Assembly (NCBI RefSeq): GCF_900116205.1 | Contig: NZ_FOZS01000001.1 | Location: 124,001-188,000 of the forward strand | Source: Halostagnicola kamekurae | GTDB taxonomy: Archaea > Halobacteriota > Halobacteria > Halobacteriales > Natrialbaceae | Direction: 5' to 3' | DNA: 64,000 nucleotides | In this document: in pieces, positions 1 through 9,442 of the stretch | How positions within the stretch are numbered: position 1 is the stretch's first letter | Layout: each line of letters starts with the position of its first letter | Made by a program: the position numbers and the translations under genes | The notes under the pieces: model-generated | What the model was told of the DNA's origin: nothing | The model's database searches: none | Seen by the model: only the letters and a program-made list of their open reading frames with translations

Positions 1-1598
1 GGGTGTTCGGTCGGCGGCGTCTCGAGGTCTCCGCCGAAGTCCCGGACGAGCGTCTGGAGTCGACCTTTCGCGTCCTCGTAGGCCGCATCGTGGCGTGCGA
101 GCACGGCACCGACGCTCCGGCGTTCGGCGACGCCCGTGTTCTCCGAGTCGTCGACCTCGGCCGCGAAGCCGATTTCGGCCAGATCCTGGGGATACGAGCG
201 GTGGGTGTTTCGCTCGAGGACCATCACCAGCGAGGGCAACACCCACGTCCGGAGCATGGTGTAGTCCTCGCTGTAGGGCTCTTTGATCGTGGCGGGCTCG
301 CCGACGCCGTAGACGGCCTCGTCCGCACTGTCGTCGTCCGACGTCGGAAGCGACAGTCGATCGAAGTTCTCGACCTCGTTGATCATGTGGAAGTTGAGCA
401 GGTCCTCGAACCCGAGCCCGACGAGACTCCGACGGGTCGCGTCCTCGAGGCGACTGCGCTCGTGCCGCCCGCCGACGGTCCCCGCGTCGGGGTAGCGTGG
501 CTCGAGTTCGTTGAAGCCGTAGGCCCGCCCGAGGTCGTCGATGAGGTCCATCGGGTGGAGCACGTCGACGCGGTAGGGCGGGATCGTCATCTCGTAGGTG
601 AGGGAAGCGGCGTCGCTTTCCGCCGTCTCGGCCTCTTCCGTATCGGCCTCGAGACCGGCTCGTTCGGCCAGATCGACGACTTCCTCGGGATCGAGGTCGA
701 TACCGAGAATCGTCTCGATGCGGTCGTGGGCGACGGTCTTGGTCTCGAGCGAGAGGTCGGGCCGAACGAGTTCGCGATCCGGATACGCGACGGTCACCTC
801 CTCGATAGTGCCGCCGCGGGCGCTTAACGCATAGCAGATGATCGCGCACATCTTGTCGATCGTCCACTGATCGGTGCCGGTCAGTTCGACGAACAGGTCT
901 CTCGAGTCGGTCGAGACCTCGGTTCGCCGGCCGTTGATCACCGGCGGGAACGAGAACAGACCGAGTTCGTCGTAAATCGCCGGGTACCGCTCGGTATCAC
1001 GGACGAGGTCGGCGTAGGTTTCGCCGGTTGGGTGCTCGGAGAGCACGTCCGCTGGCGTCATCTCCCGATCTGAATCCAGCGGCACGAACGTATCGCTGTC
1101 GGGGGCGATACCGGTGTAGCGGACGCTCGAGTCGGCCGCTCCCGTCGAGGCGCCCTTGAGCATGGTGAGGTCGTGAATGCCGATCGCGCCCTTCGCGCGC
1201 TTTCGGCCCATCGTCGCGTGGAGCTTCTCCTGTAGCTGGATGAGCGAATCCAGCGCGTCCTCGTCTAGATTCACGCCGCGGACGACCGCGCCCGTGACGT
1301 ACGGGCGCTCGTCGGGGACGCCGTCGTCGACCTCGATGGTCCACTCGGCCGAGTTCGTGTTCGGCACGTAGACGCCCCGGTCGTCGCCGTACTGGTAGCG
1401 AAGCGAACGGGCGACGCCCTCGACCGAAAGCCGATCGAGTCGATCCGGCGCGAACTCGAGTTCGAACTCGTCGTCCTCGGTTCGGCCCTCGAACTCCAGT
1501 CCGAGCGCGAACAGGTCCTCAATCAGGTCGTCGTCGCTCTTTTCGTCGGCGCTGGTTAACTCGCGTAACTCGTCGGGGTCGATTTCGACCGTGGGCAT
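1..1598 (-). CDS. pheT: Phenylalanyl-tRNA synthetase beta subunit, 3' end cut by window edge
   Basis: Beta chain of the heterotetrameric PheRS that charges tRNA-Phe in the cytoplasm. The frame reads from ATG at 1598 to base 1 without a stop, about 532 codons, so only a short C-terminal part is missing. The start reads MPTVEIDPDELREL. Around residues 110-140 it has EKLHATMGRKR followed by GAIGIHDL, typical of archaeal PheT. The ATG overlaps the pheS stop by one base (TGATG), so the two are translationally coupled. The sequence shows the frame and motifs; the function follows from the family and the neighbouring pheS. Confidence 0.93.
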   Translation of the reverse strand, partial: MPTVEIDPDELRELTSADEKSDDDLIEDLFALGLEFEGRTEDDEFELEFAPDRLDRLSVEGVARSLRYQYGDDRGVYVPNTNSAEWTIEVDDGVPDERPYVTGAVVRGVNLDEDALDSLIQLQEKLHATMGRKRAKGAIGIHDLTMLKGASTGAADSSVRYTGIAPDSDTFVPLDSDREMTPADVLSEHPTGETYADLVRDTERYPAIYDELGLFSFPPVINGRRTEVSTDSRDLFVELTGTDQWTIDKMCAIICYALSARGGTIEEVTVAYPDRELVRPDLSLETKTVAHDRIETILGIDLDPEEVVDLAERAGLEADTEEAETAESDAASLTYEMTIPPYRVDVLHPMDLIDDLGRAYGFNELEPRYPDAGTVGGRHERSRLEDATRRSLVGLGFEDLLNFHMINEVENFDRLSLPTSDDDSADEAVYGVGEPATIKEPYSEDYTMLRTWVLPSLVMVLERNTHRSYPQDLAEIGFAAEVDDSENTGVAERRSVGAVLARHDAAYEDAKGRLQTLVRDFGGDLETPPTEH

Positions 1599-3139
1599 CA
1601 GTAAGTCACCTCCGTCTCTCGCAGCAGTTCCAGATCGCACAGCGTCCCGTGAATGTCGCGGATATCCTCGAAGCCGTACATCAACATCAGCAGGCGCTCT
1701 AAGGCCAATCCCCAGGCCATCACGTCGCAGTCGACGCCGAGGGGCTCGAGCATTTCCTCGCGGAAGATCCCTGAGTTACCGATCTCGACGAGTTCGCCCG
1801 TCGTCGGATGCGTCCCGAACAGCTCGAAGCTCGGCTCCGTGTACGGATTATAGTGTGGCTTGAACTCGATGTCCGTGATCCCGAACTGGGCGTAGAACTC
1901 CTCGAAGGTTCCCATCAGATCGCGAACGGAGAGGTCCTCGGCCATCACCCAGCCTTCGATCTGGAAGAACTCGAGGAGGTGGGTCGGATCGAGCGTGTCG
2001 TTTCGATACACCTTCTCGACGCTGAAGAATCGCTGTGGCGGCTCGAGGTCGCCGATCTCCTCGCCGGAGAGGTACCGCGCCGAAAGCGAGGTCGTGTGGC
2101 CGCGCAGTGCGAGCGCACGCGCGAACTCCTCGTCCCACGGCGAGTGGTATCCCTCTCCGTCCGAACCGACGCCCTCGCGGTGGGCGCGCTCGACCCGGTC
2201 GACGAGGTCCGCGGGTAGCTCGTCGATGTGGGTCGGTTGCTCTAAGGCGAACCGATCCCAGTGAGTCCGCGCCGGGTGGTCCTGGGGCATGAACAGGCAG
2301 TCGTTGATCCAGAAGTCGGCGTCGACGTGCGGGCCTTCCATCTCCTGAAAGCCCATGCCGACGAGGACGTCTTTCACGCGATCCGCGGTCTGGCGCAGGA
2401 TGTGGGTCTTGCCACCCTCGACCGCCTCAGCGTCGGCCTCGACGTTGTACTCGGCGAACTCCGCATCTTCCCAGTCGCCGCTTGTGAGCAGTTCGGGCGT
2501 GACCTGCCCGACGGTCTCTGCGGTCTCGATGCCCGCCATCAGCTCCGTGACGCCGAGTTCGGAAAGCGTCGCGGAGCGGACGGTCGTCTCGCTTCGCTCG
2601 AGTAAGTCCCGACGCTCGAGGTCGGCAATCGTCTCCGCGTCAGTCTCGAGGGAATCGACGGGCGTCTCCCCGCCGTCGCTTCCCGTCGCGTCGGCGGTTT
2701 CGGCGAGCGCGTTCGCCTCCGAATCCGCGTCGGGGTCGGCGTCGGGATCGGCGGTGATCTCGCCGCTGTCGATCGAGCCGTACCCCTTCCGGGCGTAGTT
2801 CGACAGCGCGATGTCGACCGCTTGGCCCTCGAGCCCGGACGCGCCGATGACCTGCCCCATCGAGACGGGCCCATCGTCTGCACCGGCCTCGAGTGCCGCC
2901 TCGTAGAGTCGCACTTCGGGAAGGCCCGCATCGACGTACTCGCGGCCCTCATCGGTGATCGATACCGTTTCGTCGACGCGTTCATCGACGGCGACCAATC
3001 CCTCGTCCTCGAGTTCGAAGAGCGCGCCGGTCACGGTCTCCGGGGGAAGCTCGGTCGCCGCAGCGAGGGCGTCGACGGACTGTGCCTCGTCTGCGCTCGC
3101 GGCCTCGATGACCGCGGCCTGTGCGTGTGGGAGTTTCAT
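1598..3139 (-). CDS. pheS: Phenylalanyl-tRNA synthetase alpha subunit
   Basis: Catalytic class II subunit of PheRS, 513 aa. The N-terminal ~75 residues form a winged-helix-like tRNA-binding region (LPPETVTGALFELEDEGLV), as in archaeal and eukaryotic PheS. A haloarchaeal Asp/Glu/Ala-rich insertion follows at ~130-175. The catalytic core is in the C-terminal half, with RFFSVEKVYRNDTLDPTHL (motif 2 region) and WGLALERLLMLMYG (motif 3). It lies directly upstream of pheT with a one-base overlap and forms a pheS-pheT operon. The acidic insertion is a salt-adaptation feature and not a sign of decay. Confidence 0.97.
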   Translation of the reverse strand: MKLPHAQAAVIEAASADEAQSVDALAAATELPPETVTGALFELEDEGLVAVDERVDETVSITDEGREYVDAGLPEVRLYEAALEAGADDGPVSMGQVIGASGLEGQAVDIALSNYARKGYGSIDSGEITADPDADPDADSEANALAETADATGSDGGETPVDSLETDAETIADLERRDLLERSETTVRSATLSELGVTELMAGIETAETVGQVTPELLTSGDWEDAEFAEYNVEADAEAVEGGKTHILRQTADRVKDVLVGMGFQEMEGPHVDADFWINDCLFMPQDHPARTHWDRFALEQPTHIDELPADLVDRVERAHREGVGSDGEGYHSPWDEEFARALALRGHTTSLSARYLSGEEIGDLEPPQRFFSVEKVYRNDTLDPTHLLEFFQIEGWVMAEDLSVRDLMGTFEEFYAQFGITDIEFKPHYNPYTEPSFELFGTHPTTGELVEIGNSGIFREEMLEPLGVDCDVMAWGLALERLLMLMYGFEDIRDIHGTLCDLELLRETEVTY

Positions 3140-3459
3140 TCGCTTACTTCAATGGCTGTGGGTCGGTCAGTTAGCGGTTCCGACTCGGTACGGCCGGTTT
3201 CGACCCGATCGGCTCGGCGGAGCCGCTCGAGCGTTCACCGACTCACCGGAAAAAAGCGAAGCCGAATCCCGACGGCGGCTGCTGTGGCTTGCGAGTGACA
3301 CTGGCACGGACACGGGATTCGGTTGCCATACCTGTCAGGTGAGCCGGTCCCGCCAAAAGCCTTGCGGGACGGTCCCACGCCTCGAGTGCGAGCGGTTGTC
3401 GGCCGGTCGGATCTATCCGCGGCGACCGACCCCAACCTGCGTTCCGGCGACTCGAGACC
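3140..3459. other. Intergenic region between trpS and pheS
   Basis: About 320 bases between the pheS start and the trpS stop. It should hold the pheS promoter, because the operon is transcribed leftward. Short open frames here have no family motifs and look like GC-rich shadows. No RNA gene or repeat was recognised. Confidence 0.5.
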
Positions 3460-5085
3460 CTACCCGCGTCGCGGCGACTCGAGTTCGATGTCCGCCTCCT
3501 CGAGCAGGTCCTCGACCTCCTCGCGCTTTTCCTGGTGGTCCGCGAGGAAGTCCCGCATCAGTTCGGCGGCCTGTTCCTTGCAGCCGCCACAGAGGCGTTC
3601 GCCGCCGACGCACTCGTCGTATACCTCCTTTGCGAACTCGTCGTCGTCGCCCGCGAGCAGGTAGGCGTACAGCTCGTAGACCGGACACTCGTCGGCCCGA
3701 CCGCCGAGTTCGCGCTGTTTCTCTGCCGTCTCGCGGCCGCCGGTCGTCGCCGACTTGACCTTGTCGTATCCCTCCTGTGGGTCGTCGAGCAGGGAGATGT
3801 GGGAGGCCTCGATCGACGAGGACATCTTCCCGCCGGTTAGACCGGTCATGAACCGGTGGTAGATCGACGACGGCGCCACGAATCCGTAGCCGCCGTTCTC
3901 GACTTCGACGGTCTTCGCCAGCGACTCGGCCGCCTCGAGGTCGAGATCGAACGCGTCGACGTGGTTCTCGTAGACACGCTTCTCGCCGTCGATGGCGTCG
4001 ATGAGCGCCTCGAAGGCCTCGTCGGTCGCCCGCCGGTTGAAGAACCGGGTTCGCGGCCGAACCGGCTCCTTGCCGGCTTCCGAGAGCTTCGAGACGACCG
4101 AACCCAGGGTGTCGGGCGAAACCTCGAGTTCCTCGAGCGGCGTCCGCTCCAGTTCGTCGGCGACGTGCACGCACCGAAGCGAGTCATCGTCGAAGTCCGC
4201 GGGCTCGAGGCGGTCGTAATACTCGGCGACGAGTTCGCGTTCGTCGTCGTCGAGTTCGAAACTCGCGTAGGCCTTCGAGACCTTGAAGAATCGCATCCGC
4301 TCGGCGAGGTCTCGAGCCAGCCTGACGTGGGGGTCCTGATCGGGACCGACGGGGATCACGGTCGGCTTTGGCTCCTCGAGTTGGGGGTAGAGGATGTCGG
4401 CCATCTGGGTCACGACGCTTTGCATGTGCGAGACGTCGGTTTCACCGTCGAAGCCGTAGATCGCCTCGAACTCCGAGAAGTTCGCCTCCGCGCCGAGTTC
4501 GAACGCCAGATCCTGCACCTCGCGGTTGGTCGACTGGCGGTACAGGGTGCCATCCTCGGGGTCAAACCCGAGCGCAAGCAAGGAAAGGAGGTAGTTCCGG
4601 CTGTGCTCGTCGATCTCGTCCCAGGTCAGCCCGCGAGCGGCGTGGGCCTCGAGATCCGCGATGAGCCCGTAGGCGTCGCCCCCCTGCTGTTGGTGCCAGA
4701 TGATCTCGTCGAAAACCAGCTTGTGACCGATGTGGGGATCACCGGTCGGCATGAACCCCGAAAGCGCCGCGAACGGCTCGTCGTTGCGCATCGCCTCGGC
4801 GACGGGCCGGTAATCCCGATGGCCGAAGATGACGCCCCGGCGCAACAGATAGTGTGGGTTCGGCACCTCCGGGAGAATTTTCTCGAACTCCTCGATGCCG
4901 AACTCCTCGAAGAGGTTCCGGTAATCGGAGACGCTCGAGGAACCCCACGGATCCAGCGCGACGTCGTCTGCACCTGCGGCTCCACCGTCGGAACGGAGTT
5001 CCGGCGAGGATCGCGATCCACGGGATCGCTCACCGCCATCCGTTCTCAGTTCCATCGAGTCCTCGAGTGGCTCGTCTCCGGTCAT
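3460..5085 (-). CDS. trpS: Tryptophanyl-tRNA synthetase (first of two)
   Basis: Class Ic aminoacyl-tRNA synthetase charging tRNA-Trp, 541 aa. The nucleotide-binding signature MPTGDPHIGHK (HIGH box) lies at about residues 112-122 and the KMSKS equivalent GGKMSSS lies in the C-terminal third. I chose ATG at 5085 (MTGDEPLED). The frame stays open another 48 codons upstream to 5229, but that stretch looks non-coding and the chosen start gives a normal haloarchaeal length. A Gly/Ser/Asp-rich linker occupies residues ~12-45. It lies 314 bp downstream of endA, and endA-trpS adjacency is common in haloarchaea. A second, more divergent trpS lies at 11973-13184. Confidence 0.95.
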   Translation of the reverse strand: MTGDEPLEDSMELRTDGGERSRGSRSSPELRSDGGAAGADDVALDPWGSSSVSDYRNLFEEFGIEEFEKILPEVPNPHYLLRRGVIFGHRDYRPVAEAMRNDEPFAALSGFMPTGDPHIGHKLVFDEIIWHQQQGGDAYGLIADLEAHAARGLTWDEIDEHSRNYLLSLLALGFDPEDGTLYRQSTNREVQDLAFELGAEANFSEFEAIYGFDGETDVSHMQSVVTQMADILYPQLEEPKPTVIPVGPDQDPHVRLARDLAERMRFFKVSKAYASFELDDDERELVAEYYDRLEPADFDDDSLRCVHVADELERTPLEELEVSPDTLGSVVSKLSEAGKEPVRPRTRFFNRRATDEAFEALIDAIDGEKRVYENHVDAFDLDLEAAESLAKTVEVENGGYGFVAPSSIYHRFMTGLTGGKMSSSIEASHISLLDDPQEGYDKVKSATTGGRETAEKQRELGGRADECPVYELYAYLLAGDDDEFAKEVYDECVGGERLCGGCKEQAAELMRDFLADHQEKREEVEDLLEEADIELESPRRG

Positions 5086-5399
5086 TATCACCGTGTTGGC
5101 GTGCCAGCGCGCAAAAGGCTTCGGCTTCGGGGCGGATTCGGCGTGATCGGCCAGATATCCGGCAGTGGCGCGCGCTCGATCGCGGTTCGCTTGAACCGCG
5201 ATCTGAAGTCGTGCGAGGTCTTCGGTCACGAGGTGACCGAACGGCTTGGAAGTCGCGAAGCGTCTTCCAGTGGATGAGCGAAAGCGCGGAGCGATTGAGC
5301 GAATCGGCTGGGGAGGGTGTGGAAATCAGTGTTGCCAGCGTGAGCAGCGTTCCTGAATCCGACATCTACGCCGGAAAGTAATCACAAAATACCGTTGAA

Positions 5400-6446
5400 T
5401 CAGGGGGTGAGTCGCTCGAGCGACCACCACTCGACCGACTCACCGTCTACGAGCGCGAACACCATCGTCTTCCGAACGCCGTGGGCGAGCCGAACGTCAA
5501 GCGCGAGGTCTCGCGGTTCGAAGACGTGATCCCCGGAGAGCACCCGGATCAGCAACTCGGAGTGGCCCAAGTCGTCGATCGAGTCCACCTCGGCGTAGGT
5601 CCGAAAGTCGGCTCCAAACTTGTAGCCCGTCTTCGGGACGACGCCGCGCTCGCGCAGCGTCTCGTAGACCCGAAGCCGCCGATCGAACCGCTCGCCTTCG
5701 ACCGCTCGCCCCCGCTCGCGAACGACCGACGGCTCGAGGCCGAGGATCCCCCGCTCGGCGAGGTGAGCCGCCTCGAGCAGAGAACACTGCAGCGTCGGCC
5801 GGTCGTACTCCCGGCCCTCGAGCGGCTGGCCGTAGAAGGCCGTCTCGTAGAGGGCCGCCGGCGGCTCCCAGACGACGACCCGATCGGCGAGCAGGTCAGC
5901 GTCGACTCCCCGGACCGAATCGATTCTCGCGGAGTCCCCAGTCGGCTCCCTCGGGTTCACGTCGAAGTACGTGATCTCGCTCTCCTCGTCGACGACCGCG
6001 AGGACGCTCTCCTCGAGCGCCGTCGCCGGAATGTCGGTTCGCTCGCCGATAACCCGCAAGGCGTAGGCGATTTCGCCGTCGCCGGGGCCCTTGCCCCGTG
6101 GAAACACCGCGAAGTCACAGTCCGGCGGGTCGGCCACCCACGGCTCCGCGGCGGGCGAGAGGTAGAATCCCCTCGAGCGCAGGTCGGCGTACACGAGGAA
6201 TCGAACCCCGAAATCGGTGCCGGGCTCGCGGGCGAGCAGATCCCGAAAGGCGAGTCGCTCGCCGCCGTCGACCACCGCCTCGAGGTCGCCCCGATAGAGC
6301 AAGTGCGCCGCCTCGACGGGCGCGAGCGCGATTTCGTTTCCCTCGAGCGGATAGCCGTAGCCCCGCGAATCGTGGTAGCGCTGGCGCGCGTCGGCGCCCA
6401 CCCGGACGACGCCCGCGTCCTCGTCGAACCGACCCTCGAGTGTCAT
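5400..6446 (-). CDS. endA: tRNA-splicing endonuclease
   Basis: Cuts the bulge-helix-bulge at tRNA exon-intron junctions. At 348 aa it is the double-length type with two tandem repeats of the endonuclease fold, expected to act as a homodimer. The C-terminal repeat carries the catalytic region: GYKFGADFRTY (Tyr), GHSELLIRV (His) and HGVRKTMVFA (Lys). The N-terminal repeat has a matching FGVRFLVYADLRSRGFY but lacks the full triad. The start is taken at ATG 6446 (MTLEGRF). The frame continues 26 codons upstream with proline-rich sequence unlike the family. Co-oriented with trpS downstream. Confidence 0.93.
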   Translation of the reverse strand: MTLEGRFDEDAGVVRVGADARQRYHDSRGYGYPLEGNEIALAPVEAAHLLYRGDLEAVVDGGERLAFRDLLAREPGTDFGVRFLVYADLRSRGFYLSPAAEPWVADPPDCDFAVFPRGKGPGDGEIAYALRVIGERTDIPATALEESVLAVVDEESEITYFDVNPREPTGDSARIDSVRGVDADLLADRVVVWEPPAALYETAFYGQPLEGREYDRPTLQCSLLEAAHLAERGILGLEPSVVRERGRAVEGERFDRRLRVYETLRERGVVPKTGYKFGADFRTYAEVDSIDDLGHSELLIRVLSGDHVFEPRDLALDVRLAHGVRKTMVFALVDGESVEWWSLERLTP

Positions 6447-6548
6447 GGTCGCGGTTGTGCCGCCCGGCACAAAGGGACTGTGGATCGGACCGGGAGGGTG
6501 GGTCCGGAAATCCGACGGCTGCATTGAGAGCGCGTCGCGAACCCGGCT

Positions 6549-7313
6549 CTAGTCACCGCTGGTCGCTTTGGGTGCGTGCTCTACCACCCCCTCGCAGGTG
6601 GCGTCGAGACAGCGCGTGCCGCCGGGGGTGTTGAACGTCGGGAGCCCGCAGGCGCACTCGCCGTCGACGACCCCCGACGGGACCCTGAATCCGGTGTCGC
6701 AGTCGGGGTAGTGCTCGCAGCCGGCGAGCAACCCGCCGCGTCTGAGAATTCGCAGGTCACCGTCGCAGTCGGGTTCGGGACAGTCCCACTCGCGGTCGAA
6801 CGCCTCCGAGACCGCGTCGTCGAGCGACTCGCACTGCCGGTCGAGACAGACGTTGAACGCCAGCCCGCGTTCGACGCGCATCCGAGGAAGCCCGCAGTCG
6901 CAGGCGTCCTCGCGGATCGTCGCGTCCGAGGGAAGGCCGTAGCGGGTTCCACAGTCGACGCAGTTCACGCCGCTCGAGCGCACGAGCGCGCCGCCGCAAT
7001 CGGGACAGTCGCCGACCGGCGTTCCCGCCGACGAGGCGGGGTAGTGGGCGAAGGCGTCCTGTTCGTGGGCCGCGATCCGAAGCGTCTGGGTGTCCTTTTT
7101 CGCCACGAGCGTGAAGCCGTCCGAGCGGTCGCTCGAGACGCTGTCGGCCCGCGTCAACCACGCGACCGGCTGGTAGCCGTCGATATCGTGGACGAGGACG
7201 GTGTTGTCGGGCTTGACGAGGGTCGTCACGCGGCCGCGATACTCCTCTCGAGACGTTCCGTCGGTGATTACGGTACAGTCGCCCGCGAGCACGCGGAGTG
7301 CGTCGTCGATCAT
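6549..7313 (-). CDS. NucS N-terminal-like domain fused to topoisomerase-type zinc fingers
   Basis: A 254-aa protein. Residues ~1-90 resemble the N-terminal ssDNA-binding domain of archaeal NucS/EndoMS (REEYRGRVTTLVKPDNTVLVHD then GYQPVAWL). No NucS nuclease core follows. Residues ~100-245 hold about seven cysteine pairs (CPDCGG, CVDCG, CDCGLP, CPEPDC, CEHYPDC, CACGLP), like the C4 zinc fingers at the end of topoisomerase I. I infer a nucleic-acid-binding protein without endonuclease activity, possibly an accessory factor in repair or RNA processing. It is 102 bp upstream of endA on the same strand. The gene starts close to its TATA box at 7336-7343. Confidence 0.8.
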   Translation of the reverse strand: MIDDALRVLAGDCTVITDGTSREEYRGRVTTLVKPDNTVLVHDIDGYQPVAWLTRADSVSSDRSDGFTLVAKKDTQTLRIAAHEQDAFAHYPASSAGTPVGDCPDCGGALVRSSGVNCVDCGTRYGLPSDATIREDACDCGLPRMRVERGLAFNVCLDRQCESLDDAVSEAFDREWDCPEPDCDGDLRILRRGGLLAGCEHYPDCDTGFRVPSGVVDGECACGLPTFNTPGGTRCLDATCEGVVEHAPKATSGD

Positions 7314-7335
7314 GGGCGGTCTGGCCGCGGGTTCG

Positions 7336-7343
7336 TATATAAA
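7336..7343 (-). promoter_or_regulatory. TATA box for the NucS-N/zinc-finger gene
   Basis: The minus strand reads TTTATATA, centred about 27 bases upstream of ATG 7313. This is the spacing expected for a leaderless haloarchaeal transcript and supports that start. Confidence 0.7.
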
Positions 7344-7359
7344 CTACAGGGCCGTCAGC

Positions 7360-8127
7360 CTAAACGAAGGCTCTTGCATTCTCGAGACGCGCACACAACG
7401 TCTCGAGGAATCGCGCCGCGTCCGCGCCGTCGACGACCCGGTGGTCGAAGCTCAGGTCGAACGCGAGCTGCTTGCGGAACTCCACGCCGCCGTCGTCGCC
7501 CGGCCGGGCGCGTTCGCGGATGCGGTTGACGCCGAGGATCGCGACCTCGGGCGGGTTGATGATCGGCGTAAACGAATCGACGCCCAGCACGCCGAGGTTC
7601 GTCACAGTGAACGTCCCGCCCCGCAGGTCGGACATCGAGTAGTCGCCGGTCTGTACCAACGCGGTCAGTTCGCGCCGATCGAGTGCTATTTTCTCGAGCG
7701 ACTTCGACTCGAGACCCGCGAGCACGGGCGTCACTAACCCCGCGTCGATATCGACCGCGATACCGACGTTCTGGGTCTCGTACATGCGGTGGAGGCCGTC
7801 CTCGAGCGTCGCGTTAAATCCGGGATGTTCCGCGAGCGTTTCCGACAGCGCGCACAGAACGATGTCGAGCACCGACACGTCCACGTCGAACTCATCGTTC
7901 GCGAGCGTCGCGGCCCTCGAGAGTTCTTCGGCGTCGACCTCACGGGTCGCCGTCACGTGAGCCGCGTTCTGGGAACTCTCCTGCAGTCGGTTCGCGATCG
8001 TTCGGCGCATGCCGGTGAGTTTGCGCTCCTCGAGGACGGTGCGCTCCGTTCCCGACGAATCGGTCTGTGAGCCGCTGGTACTGCCCTCGGTGTCGCTCGA
8101 GTCGCCGTTTTCGGTGGGTGGTGACAT
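7360..8127 (-). CDS. 2-oxoacid dehydrogenase E2 acyltransferase catalytic domain (no lipoyl domain)
   Basis: Transfers the acyl group from lipoyl to CoA in an oxoacid dehydrogenase complex. The protein is 255 aa and holds only the catalytic domain plus a Ser/Thr/Gly/Glu-rich N-terminal tail of ~30 residues. The acyltransferase fold is clear from LTGMRRTIANRLQES, TFTVTNLGVLGVDSFTPIINPPEVAILG and the active-site DHRVVDGADAARFL (His and Asp). No lipoyl domain is present. An N-terminal subunit-binding domain cannot be recognised either, though a full E2 carries both. The lipoyl domain is a separate gene 23 bp upstream. Last gene of a four-gene operon without E3. Confidence 0.92.
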   Translation of the reverse strand: MSPPTENGDSSDTEGSTSGSQTDSSGTERTVLEERKLTGMRRTIANRLQESSQNAAHVTATREVDAEELSRAATLANDEFDVDVSVLDIVLCALSETLAEHPGFNATLEDGLHRMYETQNVGIAVDIDAGLVTPVLAGLESKSLEKIALDRRELTALVQTGDYSMSDLRGGTFTVTNLGVLGVDSFTPIINPPEVAILGVNRIRERARPGDDGGVEFRKQLAFDLSFDHRVVDGADAARFLETLCARLENARAFV

Positions 8128-8150
8128 GATGAATCGAGTAGCAGGATCGC

Positions 8151-8411
8151 TTAGGCTGGCTCGAGCACCGCCAGCGTGTCGCCGCGCTCGAACTCGTCGT
8201 CCTCGTCGCAGACGATTTCGCGGACAGTGCCCGAAACGGGTGCCGGGACATCGACGCTGACCTTCTCGACCTGAATCTCACAGAGCGTGTCACCCTCGTC
8301 GACCTGAGCTCCCTCGCTGGTGAACCAGTTGGTGACGACGCCCTCGTCCTCGTCCGCGTCCTCCGGCCAGACGTCCGCCGTGTTGATCTCGAGGCGATCA
8401 GTCCCCGACAT
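8151..8411 (-). CDS. Stand-alone lipoyl (biotinyl/lipoyl attachment) domain protein
   Basis: An 86-aa free lipoyl domain that carries the swinging acyl arm. The lipoylation site is the Lys in QVEKVSVDVPAP, at about residue 49. The hairpin halves are TNWFTSEGAQVDEGDTLCEI and SGTVREIVCDEDDEFERGDTLAVL. The ATG lies two bases after the E1 beta stop (stop at 8414-8416) and the E2 catalytic gene follows after 23 bp, so it replaces the lipoyl domain missing from that E2. Whether it binds the E2 core or diffuses between enzymes cannot be told from sequence. Confidence 0.93.
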   Translation of the reverse strand: MSGTDRLEINTADVWPEDADEDEGVVTNWFTSEGAQVDEGDTLCEIQVEKVSVDVPAPVSGTVREIVCDEDDEFERGDTLAVLEPA

Positions 8412-8413
8412 GA

Positions 8414-9442
8414 TCAGGAACTGAGCGAGCGAACGGTCTCTTCGATATCGTCCGTCGCCGGAATCACTTCGTTCTCGAGCGGTCTCGAGTACGGAAGCGG
8501 CACGTCGGGCACCGCGAGGCGTTCGACCGCCTCGAGCGACGCCAGCTCTTCCTCCGCGACGCGGGCGATAATCTCGCTCGTGACGCCGTAGGAGCGATAG
8601 TCCTCGTCGACGACGACCAGTTTACCGGTCTTCGCGACCGACTCGAGCACCGTCTCCGTGTCGAGGGGAACGAGCGTCCGCAGATCGACGATCTCGGCGT
8701 CGATGCCGTCCTCGACGAGGGAGTCGGCGGCCTCGAGCGCCCGATGGACGTGCAGGCCGAGGGTGACGACGGTGACGTCCTCGCCCTCGCGCTTGACGTC
8801 TGCACTCCCGAACGGAATGGTGTACTCCTCCTCGGGAACGGGCGTCTTGGGGCCGTCCGGGGCCGGCATCCAGCCGATTCCCATGAGCCGCTTGTGGAAC
8901 ATGTAGACGACCGGATCGTCGTCCCGGATGGCGTTGTGCATCAGTCCCTTCGCGTCGTAGGCCGTCGAGGGCACGACGACTTTCATTCCCGGCAGGTGCG
9001 CGAAGGTGCCGTAGAGGGTTTGGGAGTGCTGGGCGGCGTCGTTGTACGTCCCGCCGACGGCCGTCGTCAGCACCATCGGAACGTTGACGCTCCCGCCGCT
9101 CATGTAGGTGTTCTTGGCCATCTGGTTGTAGATCTGGTCCATTCCGACGCCGAAGAAATCGGCGAACATGAGCTCCGCGATCGGCCGCATCCCCGCCTGA
9201 GCGGCCCCCACCGCGGCACCGATGTATGCCGTCTCGCTGATCGGAACGTCCATGATACGATCGTGGCCGAAATCCTCGAGCAGCCCCTGCGTGCTGTCGA
9301 AGATGCCGCCATAGTCGGCCACGTCCTCGCCCATGTAGAACACCTCCTCGTCGGCGCGCATCTCGTCGGCGACGGCCTCGACCATCGCCCGGCTCATCGT
9401 CAGTTTGCGGTCGACCGTCTGCGCGGATTCCTCTCCCGCCAT
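8414..9442 (-). CDS. 2-oxoacid dehydrogenase E1 component, beta subunit
   Basis: Pairs with E1 alpha to form the thiamine-diphosphate decarboxylase of a pyruvate, branched-chain or acetoin dehydrogenase-type complex. At 342 aa it has the expected length. Typical features are LTMSRAMVEAVADEM, VFYMGEDVADYGGIF, FGHDRIMDVPISETAYIGAAVG and the C-terminal GKLVVVDEDYRSYGVTSEI. The ATG overlaps the E1 alpha stop by one base. The substrate cannot be fixed from sequence alone; the E1 alpha/E1 beta split excludes the homodimeric bacterial E1. Confidence 0.93.
   Translation of the reverse strand: MAGEESAQTVDRKLTMSRAMVEAVADEMRADEEVFYMGEDVADYGGIFDSTQGLLEDFGHDRIMDVPISETAYIGAAVGAAQAGMRPIAELMFADFFGVGMDQIYNQMAKNTYMSGGSVNVPMVLTTAVGGTYNDAAQHSQTLYGTFAHLPGMKVVVPSTAYDAKGLMHNAIRDDDPVVYMFHKRLMGIGWMPAPDGPKTPVPEEEYTIPFGSADVKREGEDVTVVTLGLHVHRALEAADSLVEDGIDAEIVDLRTLVPLDTETVLESVAKTGKLVVVDEDYRSYGVTSEIIARVAEEELASLEAVERLAVPDVPLPYSRPLENEVIPATDDIEETVRSLSS

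Noticed and set aside
6447-6524. Longer EndA start at 6524
   Set aside because: The additional 26 residues are proline/threonine-rich and unlike EndA N-termini, whereas MTLEGRF fits.
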